The notes below the pieces were generated by a model. It saw only the letters and a program-made list of their open reading frames with translations. It was not told where the DNA came from and ran no database searches. This document shows, piece by piece, positions 25,307 to 34,868 of a stretch of 52,188 nucleotides of DNA; position 1 is the first letter of the stretch; each line of letters begins with the position of its first letter. Source of the DNA: an uncultured Chloroflexota bacterium (GTDB lineage: Bacteria; Chloroflexota; Chloroflexia; Chloroflexales; Roseiflexaceae). The stretch covers positions 1 through 52,188 of the forward strand of contig CALFIC010000039.1 of the NCBI GenBank assembly GCA_937876225.1. The letters run 5' to 3'. The position numbers and the translations under genes were made by a program.

Positions 25307-28048
25307 ATGTCAACACCCTATCAGCGCATCTATCAATCCACCTATCAGATTATCGGGTTGGTTATTTATTTGTGTCTCACGCTCTATGCGCTCTGTACGC
25401 CGAGTACCACACCCACTAGTCCACTCAATTTCGTCAATTTTTTACCACGCGAACAACAAATCGGCCAGACCCGCATGTTCCGCTGGGCCACCCCCCATGC
25501 CTATATCACCGGCGCCGTCCGCAACACTGGACCGGCGATTATCACCTATACTGCGACCAGTGCTCAACACTCCCTACCAATCCAACTCACACTCGGTGAT
25601 ACACTCCTCGCAACCCATATCATTCAGCCAGATCACTTCCGGGTCTATCACGCCCTCATCACCGTACCATGGCAACCAATCGCCTCCGAAGCACGCCTGG
25701 GGGTTGATGCGCTATCAGCACCAACTGATCCCTTGCACCGCGTGGTCGCCATCTCGGATTTCAGCATCCATTCACTTGCGCGCATCATCATTCCCGATTT
25801 GAGCACCACCGTGTTGTGTCTGGTAGGGTTGTTCATCGGCAGCTGTATCAGTGTATGGGCGTGGCGCGTATCGCCGCTCGGCACGGTAGCGTTGCTCATT
25901 GCCCATTGCATCATCAGCACGGTGCTCCCACGGTATGAATTCACGCAACTCTTCACGTGGTACACGGTCATGTTCGGCATGGTGGCACTCACGCCACGCA
26001 TCATCACGTGGTTGCAATTACCCACCGGGGCGATGCCAGTTCACGCCATCAATACCGCAAAAAACGCCCACGCCTATCGCCCTGACATTGACGGGTTACG
26101 GGCAATTGCGGTCATGAGTGTGTTGTTGTATCACATATTCCCCGAATATATATCGGGGGGATTTATCGGGGTTGATGTTTTTTTTGTGATTTCGGGATAT
26201 TTAATTTCTCAGATTATCATTACCCAAGTAGCCGCCAATCAATTCACCATCCGTGATTTCTATATTCGCCGTGTCCGGCGCATTTTCCCAGCCTTGGGAG
26301 TCATGTTGATTATTACAACCATCCTCGCATGGCTACTCTACCCCTATTATTTGTGGGTCGACTATGGCCATCAGTTGCTCGCAGGAGTGGGATTTGTTTC
26401 GAATATTTATTCCTACGCAACGATTAATTATTTCGAAGATGTCGTCACCTATCAACCCATATTGCATTTATGGTCACTGGGCGTCGAAGAGCAGTTTTAT
26501 CTGCTGTGGCCACTCTTGATTTATGCGGCCTTTCGCTGGCATGCACGGTTTAGTCATATCGTGATATTAGTGACGTTATGGTCGTTTGCCAGCAATATTT
26601 TGTTGATTCAGAGCTATCCCAATGCCACATTTTATTTACCGATGATGCGGATTTGGGAGCTAGGGCTAGGTGGCATCATCGCATATCAGGCGCTCAGTGC
26701 GCCGCACGGAGCCACTACGCACTGGGTGCGTGCCGAAATCGTAGGCGTGCTCAGTTTGACAGCAATCGTGGGAAGTGCCGTGTTGTTTGACAAACATACC
26801 CTCTTTCCCGGCTATTGGGCACTCGTCCCAGTCCTCGGCGCCGTAGGGATTGTGCATAGTGCGCCACAGTCACGTATTTTGAAAAAAATCATCAGCGCCC
26901 GCATCATGGTCTGGATTGGGCTGATTAGCTTCCCGTTATATTTATGGCATTGGCCGATTTTGCAATTCAGTACGTTGTTGTTAACCACCCTCGATACCAT
27001 CCAAAAATTCGCTGTGCTCGGGATGAGTATCATCTGTGCGGTAATTTCCTATCGTGTGGTAGAACAACCCATCCGGCGCGGCCGCTGGCGCACCCTCTCG
27101 CCCCTCGTCATTGTGGCAATCATGGGGCTGATTGGAGCTGGTGGTGCCGTCATTGCCCAAGGCTGGTCTGTCCCATTACGCCAGCTCGATCTGGCAGATT
27201 CGATTAACGCCGAACTCCGTTTACGCCAATACACTGTACCCTGTGACGCACTCATGCAGCAATCGTTTGCGGGCGATTGTATGACTCGCCGTGGCACACA
27301 ACTCGTCGACAATGAATACATTATTATTGGGGATAGTCATGCTCGCGCTTTGGCATTGGGCTTTATCGATGCCCAATTACCCCAAACCGTCACCAGTTTT
27401 AGTCGTAATGCCTGCTTACCACTGCTTGGCATAGAAGTCTACGAACAACAACAAACTACCCCAATTGGATGTGATGATGGGCATGGATTTAACCAGGTTA
27501 TTGCGATGCTCAAGGCCAATCCCCCCACCCAGCGCCGGACCGTGGTTATCGTGGGTCGCTATGGATTATTTGCAACCCAAGGACTCGATCGTGGTCACGA
27601 AAAATACATCCAATTTGCTGGTGCACGTATCGATCTCACCAGCACCGAGCGCTATACAGTGCTGTCCCAAACACTTGACAATACGCTGAAACAGCTGACA
27701 GAACTGCCCAACACACACGTGGTGTTTGTGCACCAAGTACCCGAGTTCAATTTTCCACCCACGAGCTGCTATTATCATGTCACCATCCCGTTTATCGCAA
27801 CCCCACCGCAAATTTGTAGCACCCCCCGCGCCACCATCGATACGTTTTTTGCACCCTACAAAACCACCGTCGCTAGCGTGCTTGCACGCTACCCAAGCGT
27901 AGCCCAATATGATCCCATGCCGTTGTTTTGTAGTGCCCGTGATTGTGCCGTGGTGGTTGCTGACACACGTATGTACAACGACACCAACCATGTGTCGGTG
28001 GCAGGAGCACGCCGCATCGCGGTGGCAATTGCCACCCAATTCCCCTAA
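25307..28048 (+). CDS. Acyltransferase-3/SGNH protein with N-terminal extracytoplasmic domain (copy 2)
   Basis: 913 aa. The start MSTPYQ (25307) is chosen because the anchor helix (IIGLVIYLCLTLYAL) follows at residues 14-30; the ribosome binding site is weak. The domain order is that of copy 1: anchor, beta domain with MFRWATPHAYI and QPDHFRVYHALITVPW, helices, acyltransferase-3 from PDIDGLRAIAV (about residue 258; His in VLLYHIFP), and SGNH domain with GDSHARA and NDTNHVS. A cysteine pair in DPMPLFCSARDC recurs in the SGNH part of all three copies. The N-terminal half diverged most. Confidence 0.88.
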   Translation: MSTPYQRIYQSTYQIIGLVIYLCLTLYALCTPSTTPTSPLNFVNFLPREQQIGQTRMFRWATPHAYITGAVRNTGPAIITYTATSAQHSLPIQLTLGDTLLATHIIQPDHFRVYHALITVPWQPIASEARLGVDALSAPTDPLHRVVAISDFSIHSLARIIIPDLSTTVLCLVGLFIGSCISVWAWRVSPLGTVALLIAHCIISTVLPRYEFTQLFTWYTVMFGMVALTPRIITWLQLPTGAMPVHAINTAKNAHAYRPDIDGLRAIAVMSVLLYHIFPEYISGGFIGVDVFFVISGYLISQIIITQVAANQFTIRDFYIRRVRRIFPALGVMLIITTILAWLLYPYYLWVDYGHQLLAGVGFVSNIYSYATINYFEDVVTYQPILHLWSLGVEEQFYLLWPLLIYAAFRWHARFSHIVILVTLWSFASNILLIQSYPNATFYLPMMRIWELGLGGIIAYQALSAPHGATTHWVRAEIVGVLSLTAIVGSAVLFDKHTLFPGYWALVPVLGAVGIVHSAPQSRILKKIISARIMVWIGLISFPLYLWHWPILQFSTLLLTTLDTIQKFAVLGMSIICAVISYRVVEQPIRRGRWRTLSPLVIVAIMGLIGAGGAVIAQGWSVPLRQLDLADSINAELRLRQYTVPCDALMQQSFAGDCMTRRGTQLVDNEYIIIGDSHARALALGFIDAQLPQTVTSFSRNACLPLLGIEVYEQQQTTPIGCDDGHGFNQVIAMLKANPPTQRRTVVIVGRYGLFATQGLDRGHEKYIQFAGARIDLTSTERYTVLSQTLDNTLKQLTELPNTHVVFVHQVPEFNFPPTSCYYHVTIPFIATPPQICSTPRATIDTFFAPYKTTVASVLARYPSVAQYDPMPLFCSARDCAVVVADTRMYNDTNHVSVAGARRIAVAIATQFP

Positions 28049-28407
28049 ATCACCCTCCGGCACACAGCGAACGTCCCCGCTATGCTGATGGTAGAGAGAG
28101 TGATATAATGGAAACTCGTGTGACACTCGTGATGCATTTCAACGATATTTTGGCCAACTAGCGCACCATTTCATGCGCCAAACGCAATAAAGGTGCCTGC
28201 TTTGCGCGCAAAATGCTGGCTTATCTGTGTACGACTCCAAATAGACCGCTGATTTTGCACATGGCTCGTGTGAGATGACGTCGCTAGGTACGTAGCGTTG
28301 GAGCATGGAACGTTATTTGTTTGCCTTAACGTAGGGAATTTTTGTATACGCAACGCACGGATATGACTGCACACCTCAGCATTGCGTTAAGCCGACAAGA
28401 ATTTGTA
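28049..28407 (+). promoter_or_regulatory. Promoter and long leader before acyltransferase copy 3
   Basis: This 359-bp gap holds an extended -10 promoter, TGATATAAT (28101-28109), with no good -35. Start of transcription near 28116 would give a leader of about 290 nt. Inside it are an inverted repeat CGCTA...TAGCG (28273-28288) and other short complementary segments but no known riboswitch that I recognise. No other gene is seen. Confidence 0.5.
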
Positions 28408-31116
28408 ATGACAAAAAAACTTCACTTATGGTTCAGTCTGATATTTTTTGCGGTGGGGTGTATATTATTTGGCACCACGGCGCTTCCTGCTTATACCATT
28501 AATATTCGCGACAACAGTAACCTGGCTCGTTTTTTTGCAATCGAACAACAATCGCAGCATGAACGCGTGTTTCGCTGGGCCATGCCCGACGCCCAAATCA
28601 TTGTGCCACAACGACTCGTCGGGTTGGTAATGATTGAATATACGCTGGCGACAACCCAACAACCCACCACGCTCGTTTTGACGAGTCACCAACAACCGAT
28701 TGCTACCCATGTAGTGCAACCAGATCAATTCCGGGTGTATCACATCCTTGCGAATATTCCATGGCAATTCGATAATAGCAATACACAAATCACCCTCAAT
28801 AGCGACCATGTTATCCACGATAGCGAACGGACGCAGACTGTTGCGCTCAGCCAATTTCGCATGTACACATATCCACACGCGGTGCTCCCCAACATCACCC
28901 TCTGGCCAATCATCGCCATTGTGTTGCTCACTATCGTGAGTAGCTATGCGTGGAAGCAGACGCCGCGTGCGACTATCTCGCTCTATGCCTGCCATAGTAT
29001 CAGTTTGATTCTCATCTGGTGGTATGTAGGGTTGCCTCATTGGTTGCTGCCGTGGTATGCGTTAGGTGTCTCTGCCTACGCAGTAACCCCCTGGATTGCC
29101 GAACGGCTACAGCTCGTGACGCCCCAAGCTGGTATGCCAATACCTCATGGGTATCGGAGTGATATTGATGGATTACGTGCCATTGCCGTACTTGCCGTGG
29201 TGTTTTATCACTTCTTCCCGACGCAATTACCAGGCGGATATGTAGGGGTTGATGTCTTTTTTGTAATTTCGGGGTATTTAATTACCCAAATCATTTTGAG
29301 TAAATTAGTCACCCAACAATGGAGCATTGCAGATTTTTATGCACGGCGCATCCGGCGCATTCTCCCGGCCGTCACGGTCATGGTAGTGACGACGATTGGG
29401 CTGGGGTGGGTCTTTTTTGCCGGACCAGAATGGCAAGAACTCGGGCGCCACGTGGTAGCAGGGGTCAGTTTTTTTGCAAATATTCTGCTCTACACAGACG
29501 TCAACTATTTCAACGCTGACATCACCTACAAACCACTCCTCCATCTCTGGTCGCTGGGAGTCGAAGAGCAGTTTTACATTGGCTGGCCCATCGCACTTGC
29601 CGTCGCCTATCGGCAGCGCCGCAACATGGGGTATTTAATGGTTGGCATCGTATTGCTCTCATTTATCAGCAATATTATGCTCGTGGCGCGCAACCCCGAT
29701 GCGGCGTTTTATTTGCCGTTTATGCGTATCTGGGAATTAGCCATCGGTGGGATTCTTGCCTTACGTGCGCTGACGCCACATACGCCACTTACTGCAGTAC
29801 AACGCCACGCGCTATCGGTGAGTGGGCTGATTGCAATCGTCGCTAGTTGTTGGGTCTTTGACAATGCCATCCTCTTTCCGGGCTATTGGGCATTAATCCC
29901 AGTCCTCGGTACCACCGCACTCATCGCCGCTGGCACACAAGGAGTTGTGAACACACACCTGTTTTCGCGTAAACTAATGGTGCAAATTGGCTTAATTAGC
30001 TTTCCACTCTATTTATGGCACTGGCCAATGTTGCGCTTTGGGAGCCTATTTATCCAGACAGTCACCCTACCACAAGCGCTACTTTTGATTGCGCTGAGTG
30101 TCGTTTTGGCACGTATTTCATATCTCGCGATCGAAAAACCACTGCGCTATGGCCGTTGGAGTCACGTCTCGCCACTCGCAATTTTGGCGACAACCGTGGG
30201 GGTGGGGGTCATCGGAGTGACCATAGCCTATGGTCTGTGGAACGCACACAACAGTAATATTGACGATGACCGCACATTCTTGCATGCCAAAGATCAAATC
30301 GTCTTGTGTACGAAAATATTCGCTCAGCCATTTCGGGGTACCTGCATCCACCACGCCGGTCAGCAAGCAACGGCCAGCGATTACATTATCATCGGTGATA
30401 GCCACGCCAATGCGCTCGCACTTGGATTGGTTGATGACCGTGCGCCACATACCGTGACGGCCATCAGCCGCAACGGTTGTTATCCGGCGGTAGGTATTGA
30501 TTTTTATGAGCAACTCAATCAAACTGCATTTGGCTGTGATGACGATCAAAGCTTCGCTGGTGTATTTGACATGCTCGAAACCCAAGCGCACACCCGCCAC
30601 CGCACGATTTTTGTGCTCGGGCGTTATAGCATGATCCAAACCGGCGATCTCAACCCCAATGAACGCCGCCGGCGCTACCTCCAACTCGCCGGTCCACGCC
30701 AAGAGCTGAGTGACAGCCAACGAGCCACGGTATTCGCCGATGCATTCTCCGAGACATTACGGCGCTTGAGTGCGCTCCCCAATACCACGGTAGTATTTGT
30801 ACATCAAGTCCCCGAGCTCGATTTTTCACCAAAGCAATGTTATTACAATCCCCTACGGGTGTTGCCACAGAGTACGATTACCTGCACCACCGACCAAGCA
30901 ACAGTGACGCAGTTTTTTGCACCATACAAATCGGCAATTGCTCCCGTATTGGCGCAATTACCGACCGTAAAAGTCTATGATCCGTTGCCGTTGTTTTGTA
31001 ATGGAAAAACTTGTGCCGCCCTCGATAAAAACCATTTTTGGTATATCGATGCCACTCACGTTTCTGTTGCCGGGGCACAACGGATTGCCGCTGACCTCTA
31101 TGCGCGCTTCCCGTGA
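28408..31116 (+). CDS. Acyltransferase-3/SGNH protein with N-terminal extracytoplasmic domain (copy 3)
   Basis: 902 aa from ATG 28408 (MTKKLHLWFSLIFFAVG, anchor at 6-22). An upstream in-frame start exists but lacks a ribosome binding site. The beta domain has VFRWAMPDAQI and VQPDQFRVYHILANIPW, the acyltransferase-3 domain begins at SDIDGLRAIAV (about residue 249, His in VVFYHFFP), and the SGNH domain has GDSHANA and DATHVSV. The cysteine pair appears as LFCNGKTC. It is closer to copy 2 than to copy 1 in the QPD(H/Q)FRVYH motif. It has its own promoter. Confidence 0.9.
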   Translation: MTKKLHLWFSLIFFAVGCILFGTTALPAYTINIRDNSNLARFFAIEQQSQHERVFRWAMPDAQIIVPQRLVGLVMIEYTLATTQQPTTLVLTSHQQPIATHVVQPDQFRVYHILANIPWQFDNSNTQITLNSDHVIHDSERTQTVALSQFRMYTYPHAVLPNITLWPIIAIVLLTIVSSYAWKQTPRATISLYACHSISLILIWWYVGLPHWLLPWYALGVSAYAVTPWIAERLQLVTPQAGMPIPHGYRSDIDGLRAIAVLAVVFYHFFPTQLPGGYVGVDVFFVISGYLITQIILSKLVTQQWSIADFYARRIRRILPAVTVMVVTTIGLGWVFFAGPEWQELGRHVVAGVSFFANILLYTDVNYFNADITYKPLLHLWSLGVEEQFYIGWPIALAVAYRQRRNMGYLMVGIVLLSFISNIMLVARNPDAAFYLPFMRIWELAIGGILALRALTPHTPLTAVQRHALSVSGLIAIVASCWVFDNAILFPGYWALIPVLGTTALIAAGTQGVVNTHLFSRKLMVQIGLISFPLYLWHWPMLRFGSLFIQTVTLPQALLLIALSVVLARISYLAIEKPLRYGRWSHVSPLAILATTVGVGVIGVTIAYGLWNAHNSNIDDDRTFLHAKDQIVLCTKIFAQPFRGTCIHHAGQQATASDYIIIGDSHANALALGLVDDRAPHTVTAISRNGCYPAVGIDFYEQLNQTAFGCDDDQSFAGVFDMLETQAHTRHRTIFVLGRYSMIQTGDLNPNERRRRYLQLAGPRQELSDSQRATVFADAFSETLRRLSALPNTTVVFVHQVPELDFSPKQCYYNPLRVLPQSTITCTTDQATVTQFFAPYKSAIAPVLAQLPTVKVYDPLPLFCNGKTCAALDKNHFWYIDATHVSVAGAQRIAADLYARFP

Positions 31117-31137
31117 TGCGCTGGGTGGTGACGATTG

Positions 31138-31171
31138 ATTGTAGAGCCGCAGCCTGCTGCGGCTCTACAAT
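31138..31171. terminator. 15-bp palindromic hairpin between convergent genes
   Basis: A perfect 15-bp inverted repeat (31138-31152 with 31157-31171), loop CCTG, between the copy 3 acyltransferase and glmS, which converge. There is no T-run. The GC-rich GTAGAGCCGCAG arm looks like a repetitive extragenic palindrome. Confidence 0.65.
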
Positions 31172-31179
31172 CGGCGTCG

Positions 31180-33024
31180 CTACTCCACCGTCACCGATTT
31201 GGCCAAATTGCGCGGTTGGTCCACGTCCGCCCCCCGCCGCACCGCCGTGGCATACGCCAACAATTGCAACGGGATGACCGCCAGGATGGTCGTCAGCAAG
31301 GGCGTGCTGGTGGGGATATAAATCACCGCCTCGGATTGTTTGGCCAGCTGGCTATCCCCTTGGCTGGCGATGGCAATCACTCGCCCACCACGCGCTTTGA
31401 CCTGCGACACATTCGACAACATTTTGGCATAGGACGCATCCTGCGGCGCGATACAGACCACCGGCAGGCGATCGTCGATCAACGCAATCGGACCATGCTT
31501 CATTTCGCCTGCCGGGTAGCCTTCGGCGTGAATGTAGCTGATTTCTTTGAGCTTGAGCGCCCCTTCGAGCGCCACCGGGTAGCACATCTGTCGCCCCAAA
31601 AAGAGGGCACTACTGGCGTGTTGCAACGATTCGGCCAAGGCGGCATAATCGGTGCCGTCGTTGAGCAGTTCACCGACTTGGCTCGACAACGCCATCAAGG
31701 CCCGGATGTGTGGACGCATCGTATCGGGGGTCAACGTCCCCCGCGCTTGAGCCACCCGCAAGGCCAGCAGATACAACCCTACCAGCATGGCGGTAAAGGC
31801 CTTGGTCGAGGCCACGCCAATCTCGGGGCCGGCATGGAGCATCAGCGAGCCGGCCGTGGCCACCCGCGTCGCTTGGCTACCGACGGCATTGACGATGGCC
31901 ATGGTGGCGACCCCCGCCGAGCGTGCCAGTTCCATCGCCGCCAAGGTATCGGCCGTTTCGCCACTCTGGGTAATCGCCACCAGCAACATGCGGTTGTCGA
32001 GCACCGGCTCGCGGTAGCGAAACTCCGAGGCGTAATCGACTTGCACCGGCACACGGGCAATCTGCTCGATCATGTACTTGCCAATCAAGGCCGCATGCCA
32101 CGCGGTGCCACACGCCGTCAACACCAGCGACGACACGTCGCGCAAGGCAGCGTCACTCAAGGTGACGTCGTCGAGGCGCACCGTGCCTGCTTCGAGGTCG
32201 ACCCGACCCCGGAGCACATCGGTCAACACCCGTGGTTGCTCGTGGATTTCTTTGAGCATGAAGTGTTTGTAGGGGCCCCGTTCAATCGACACCGGGTCCC
32301 ACGCCAGCGCTTGTACCGCGCGTACCACCGCACTGCCGTCGGGACGGCTGATTTGGATGCTGGTGGCGGTGATTTCGGCAATATCGCCATCTTCCAAAAA
32401 AATCACGCGGCGGGTATGGTCGACGATGGCCGGTACATCCGACGCCACAAACATTTCGTCTTCGCCCACGCCAATCACCACGCCGCCGGCATGCCCGATA
32501 CGGGTCGCTACCAACGTGCCGGGTTGGTCGATAGTCAGCGCCACAATCGCATTGCCCCCTTTGAGCAAGGCGGCGGTCTGACGGAGCGCTTCCACCAATG
32601 AACCACAGGCGTGGTAGTGATTGCCCAGCAAATGGGCGATTACTTCGGTGTCAGTTTGCGACACAAATTGATGGCCGCTGGCAATCAAGGTCTGTTTTAA
32701 TTCGAGATAATTTTCGACAATGCCGTTTTGGATGACTACTACCCGGCCACTGGCATCGCGGTGGGGGTGGGCGTTTTGTTCGGTGACATCGCCATGGGTG
32801 GCCCAGCGGGTATGACCGATGCCCATGTGCCCATGCACGGGGGCGCTGGCTAACACCTTGGTGAGCCCAGACAATTTACCCACACTGCGGCGAATGTCGA
32901 GGGTGCCGGCGTTGTCGACGGCAATCCCGGCCGAGTCATAGCCGCGATATTCCAAGCGCGCCAAGCCATCGACGATGAGGGGCGCAGCTTCGCGCGGCCC
33001 GACGTATCCTACAATTCCACACAT
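31180..33024 (-). CDS. glmS: Glutamine-fructose-6-phosphate aminotransferase
   Basis: 614 aa. The start at 33024 is preferred because the mature enzyme begins MCGIVGY, leaving the N-terminal cysteine nucleophile, and AAGGAG lies upstream. It makes glucosamine-6-phosphate from fructose-6-phosphate and glutamine, the entry to peptidoglycan and amino-sugar synthesis. The Ntn glutaminase domain has HTRWATHG and YRGYDSAG; two SIS sugar-isomerase domains follow (ALTGCGTAWHAA-like TACGTAWHA, SQSGET-like TQSGETADT), and the C-terminus ends in DQPRNLAKSVTVE. No glmS ribozyme fits in the short upstream spacer. Confidence 0.96.
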   Translation of the reverse strand: MCGIVGYVGPREAAPLIVDGLARLEYRGYDSAGIAVDNAGTLDIRRSVGKLSGLTKVLASAPVHGHMGIGHTRWATHGDVTEQNAHPHRDASGRVVVIQNGIVENYLELKQTLIASGHQFVSQTDTEVIAHLLGNHYHACGSLVEALRQTAALLKGGNAIVALTIDQPGTLVATRIGHAGGVVIGVGEDEMFVASDVPAIVDHTRRVIFLEDGDIAEITATSIQISRPDGSAVVRAVQALAWDPVSIERGPYKHFMLKEIHEQPRVLTDVLRGRVDLEAGTVRLDDVTLSDAALRDVSSLVLTACGTAWHAALIGKYMIEQIARVPVQVDYASEFRYREPVLDNRMLLVAITQSGETADTLAAMELARSAGVATMAIVNAVGSQATRVATAGSLMLHAGPEIGVASTKAFTAMLVGLYLLALRVAQARGTLTPDTMRPHIRALMALSSQVGELLNDGTDYAALAESLQHASSALFLGRQMCYPVALEGALKLKEISYIHAEGYPAGEMKHGPIALIDDRLPVVCIAPQDASYAKMLSNVSQVKARGGRVIAIASQGDSQLAKQSEAVIYIPTSTPLLTTILAVIPLQLLAYATAVRRGADVDQPRNLAKSVTVE

Positions 33025-33106
33025 GCCAGACTCCTTTTGCCACACGGTATCAATAGCCGTTAGTCACGGTATAATAGCCAAGAATCCATTCAACACGAGA
33101 AAACCA

Positions 33107-34303
33107 ATGACGCATCCTGCAACTGCCCAGCGTATTGCCAGTTTTGGCACCACTATTTTCACCGAAATGAGCGCCTTGGCGTTAGCCCACAACGCCGTCA
33201 ACCTCGGCCAAGGCTTCCCCGACTTTGCGGGTCCTGACTTTGTCAAAAACGCCGCCGTAGCCGCCGTCCAAGCCGACCTCAATCAATATGCCCCCATGCC
33301 CGGCTTACCCAGCCTGCGCCAAGCGATTGCGGCCACCTGGGCAGACCGCACCGGGCGCGAAATCGACCCACTGGCCGAGGTCAGTATTTCTAGCGGCGCC
33401 ACCGAAGTGCTCTGCAACATCATGCTGGCCTTTATCAATCCGGGTGACGGCGTGGTGATGTTTGAGCCAGCCTACGACGCCTACCAACCCGATGTCATCA
33501 TGGCGGGTGGTCACGCCATCCCCGTGCGCCTCTACCCACCCGACGCCCAGCATAGCGGCTGGCATTATGACGATGCCGAATTAGTCGCCGCCTTTGCGCA
33601 ACGCCCCAAATTGCTGTTGCTCAATACCCCCCACAACCCCACCGGCAAAGTATTTCGTGCCAGCGAATTACAGCGTATCGCCGAGCTCTGCCAGACCTAC
33701 GATGTCATCGCCGTGGTCGACGAAGTCTACGACCGGCTGGTCTATGACCAGCATCAGCACATCCACCTCGGGAGCCTGCCTGGCATGTGGGAGCGCACCT
33801 TGACCGTCAACAGTATCGGCAAAACCTTTAGTGTGACGGGGTGGAAAATCGGCTGGTGTGTGGCGCCTGCCAATCTCATCAGCGCCGTGCGCGCCACCCA
33901 CCAATGGGTCACCTTTGCCACCTCGACCCCCATGCAACAGGCCTCGGCGGTGGCGTTGAACGAAGCGCGCCACAACGGCTACTACGACCAACTCACCAGC
34001 GAATACAGCGCCCGGCGCATCCAACTCAACGCCATCTTGCGCGCCACCGGTTTACCGCTCATCGACGCCGAAGGATCCTACTTTGTTAGTGTCGACGTAG
34101 CCCCCCTTGGCGTCAGCGATGTACGCGTCTTTTGTCGGCGCTTGACCAGCGAGCTGGGCGTGGCGGCCATCCCCATCCCAGCCTTTTATTTGGCACCGGG
34201 AGCACCAGCCTTGGCCCGCTTCTGTTTCGCCAAAAAAGCCAGTACATTGCAAGCGGCCGGCGAGCGCTTGACGCGCTTGCACGACATTGATTGGACTAGT
34301 TAA
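33107..34303 (+). CDS. Class I/II aminotransferase (kynurenine/methionine aminotransferase-like)
   Basis: 398 aa. The start MTHPATAQR (33107) is chosen over an upstream in-frame start inside the glmS 5' end. The PLP-binding lysine is in NSIGKTFSVTGWKIGW, and NTPHNPTGKVF and YAPMPGLPSLRQAIA are typical of the YbdL/KAT group that handles methionine, glutamine or kynurenine with 2-oxo acids. It is divergent from glmS with about 80 bp in between. Its end overlaps by 8 bp the stop of the convergent membrane protein gene. Confidence 0.88.
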   Translation: MTHPATAQRIASFGTTIFTEMSALALAHNAVNLGQGFPDFAGPDFVKNAAVAAVQADLNQYAPMPGLPSLRQAIAATWADRTGREIDPLAEVSISSGATEVLCNIMLAFINPGDGVVMFEPAYDAYQPDVIMAGGHAIPVRLYPPDAQHSGWHYDDAELVAAFAQRPKLLLLNTPHNPTGKVFRASELQRIAELCQTYDVIAVVDEVYDRLVYDQHQHIHLGSLPGMWERTLTVNSIGKTFSVTGWKIGWCVAPANLISAVRATHQWVTFATSTPMQQASAVALNEARHNGYYDQLTSEYSARRIQLNAILRATGLPLIDAEGSYFVSVDVAPLGVSDVRVFCRRLTSELGVAAIPIPAFYLAPGAPALARFCFAKKASTLQAAGERLTRLHDIDWTS

Positions 34304-34865
34304 GCGTCGGATTGGCGATGAGCGTCAACAACGATTGCCGCACGCGCTTGATACGCACATCGAGGCCATTGGGGCGCACATACAAATCTTGGCGCACCGC
34401 CACGATGTCGCGGCGGATTTGTTCGATTGGATCACGCACTGCACTGGTTGCCGTTACGGCGGCTCGTTGCAGTGCGTCGTCCATCAACAAAAGCATTTGC
34501 GCCGTGCCAGTCATGTCGTTGCGCGCCAAGGCCGCTTCGGCATCACTGGCATGCGCCATGGCCCGAGTCAGATAGACGGCGCTCCACAAGGCAGCAGTAT
34601 CAGCTTTGACGTCAAGGATTTCTTGGCGTGAAATATCGCGTACCAACGGTGACGTCAACGTCGCCGTAGCGGCGGGCAGTGCGGTTGCGACAGCTCCGGC
34701 CACCGGGGTCGCCTTGCTCGGCGTTTGCAACATCACCACGCGGTCACGCGGCACCACAAACCATGCGAGCAGCAAGGTCACCATCGCGGTAACAACATGC
34801 GGCAACGCGCCTTGCAAAAGGCGTCGTTGCCGCGTTGGTTGAGTATCACCGTGTATATCAGCCAT
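34296..34865 (-). CDS. Membrane-anchored hypothetical protein linked to an ANTAR regulator
   Basis: 189 aa with one membrane helix (about residues 22-40, HVVTAMVTLLLAWFVV), a Pro/Ala/Thr linker and a soluble helical C-terminal part (75-189) with many charged residues (VKADTAALWSAVYLTRAM, QMLLLMDDALQRAAV). It starts 3 nt after the stop of the upstream ANTAR regulator, so the two are translationally coupled. I recognise no family. It may sense envelope or metabolite changes and act with the regulator. It overlaps the convergent aminotransferase gene by 8 bp. Confidence 0.75.
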   Translation of the reverse strand: MADIHGDTQPTRQRRLLQGALPHVVTAMVTLLLAWFVVPRDRVVMLQTPSKATPVAGAVATALPAATATLTSPLVRDISRQEILDVKADTAALWSAVYLTRAMAHASDAEAALARNDMTGTAQMLLLMDDALQRAAVTATSAVRDPIEQIRRDIVAVRQDLYVRPNGLDVRIKRVRQSLLTLIANPTLN

Positions 34866-34868
34866 TGA

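Noticed and set aside
31135..32601. 488-codon frame on the plus strand
   Set aside because: It lies opposite glmS, which has all family motifs; the frame is an artefact of GC-rich antisense codons.
33025..33106. glmS ribozyme before glmS
   Set aside because: The divergent spacer is only about 80 bp and shows no ribozyme core.
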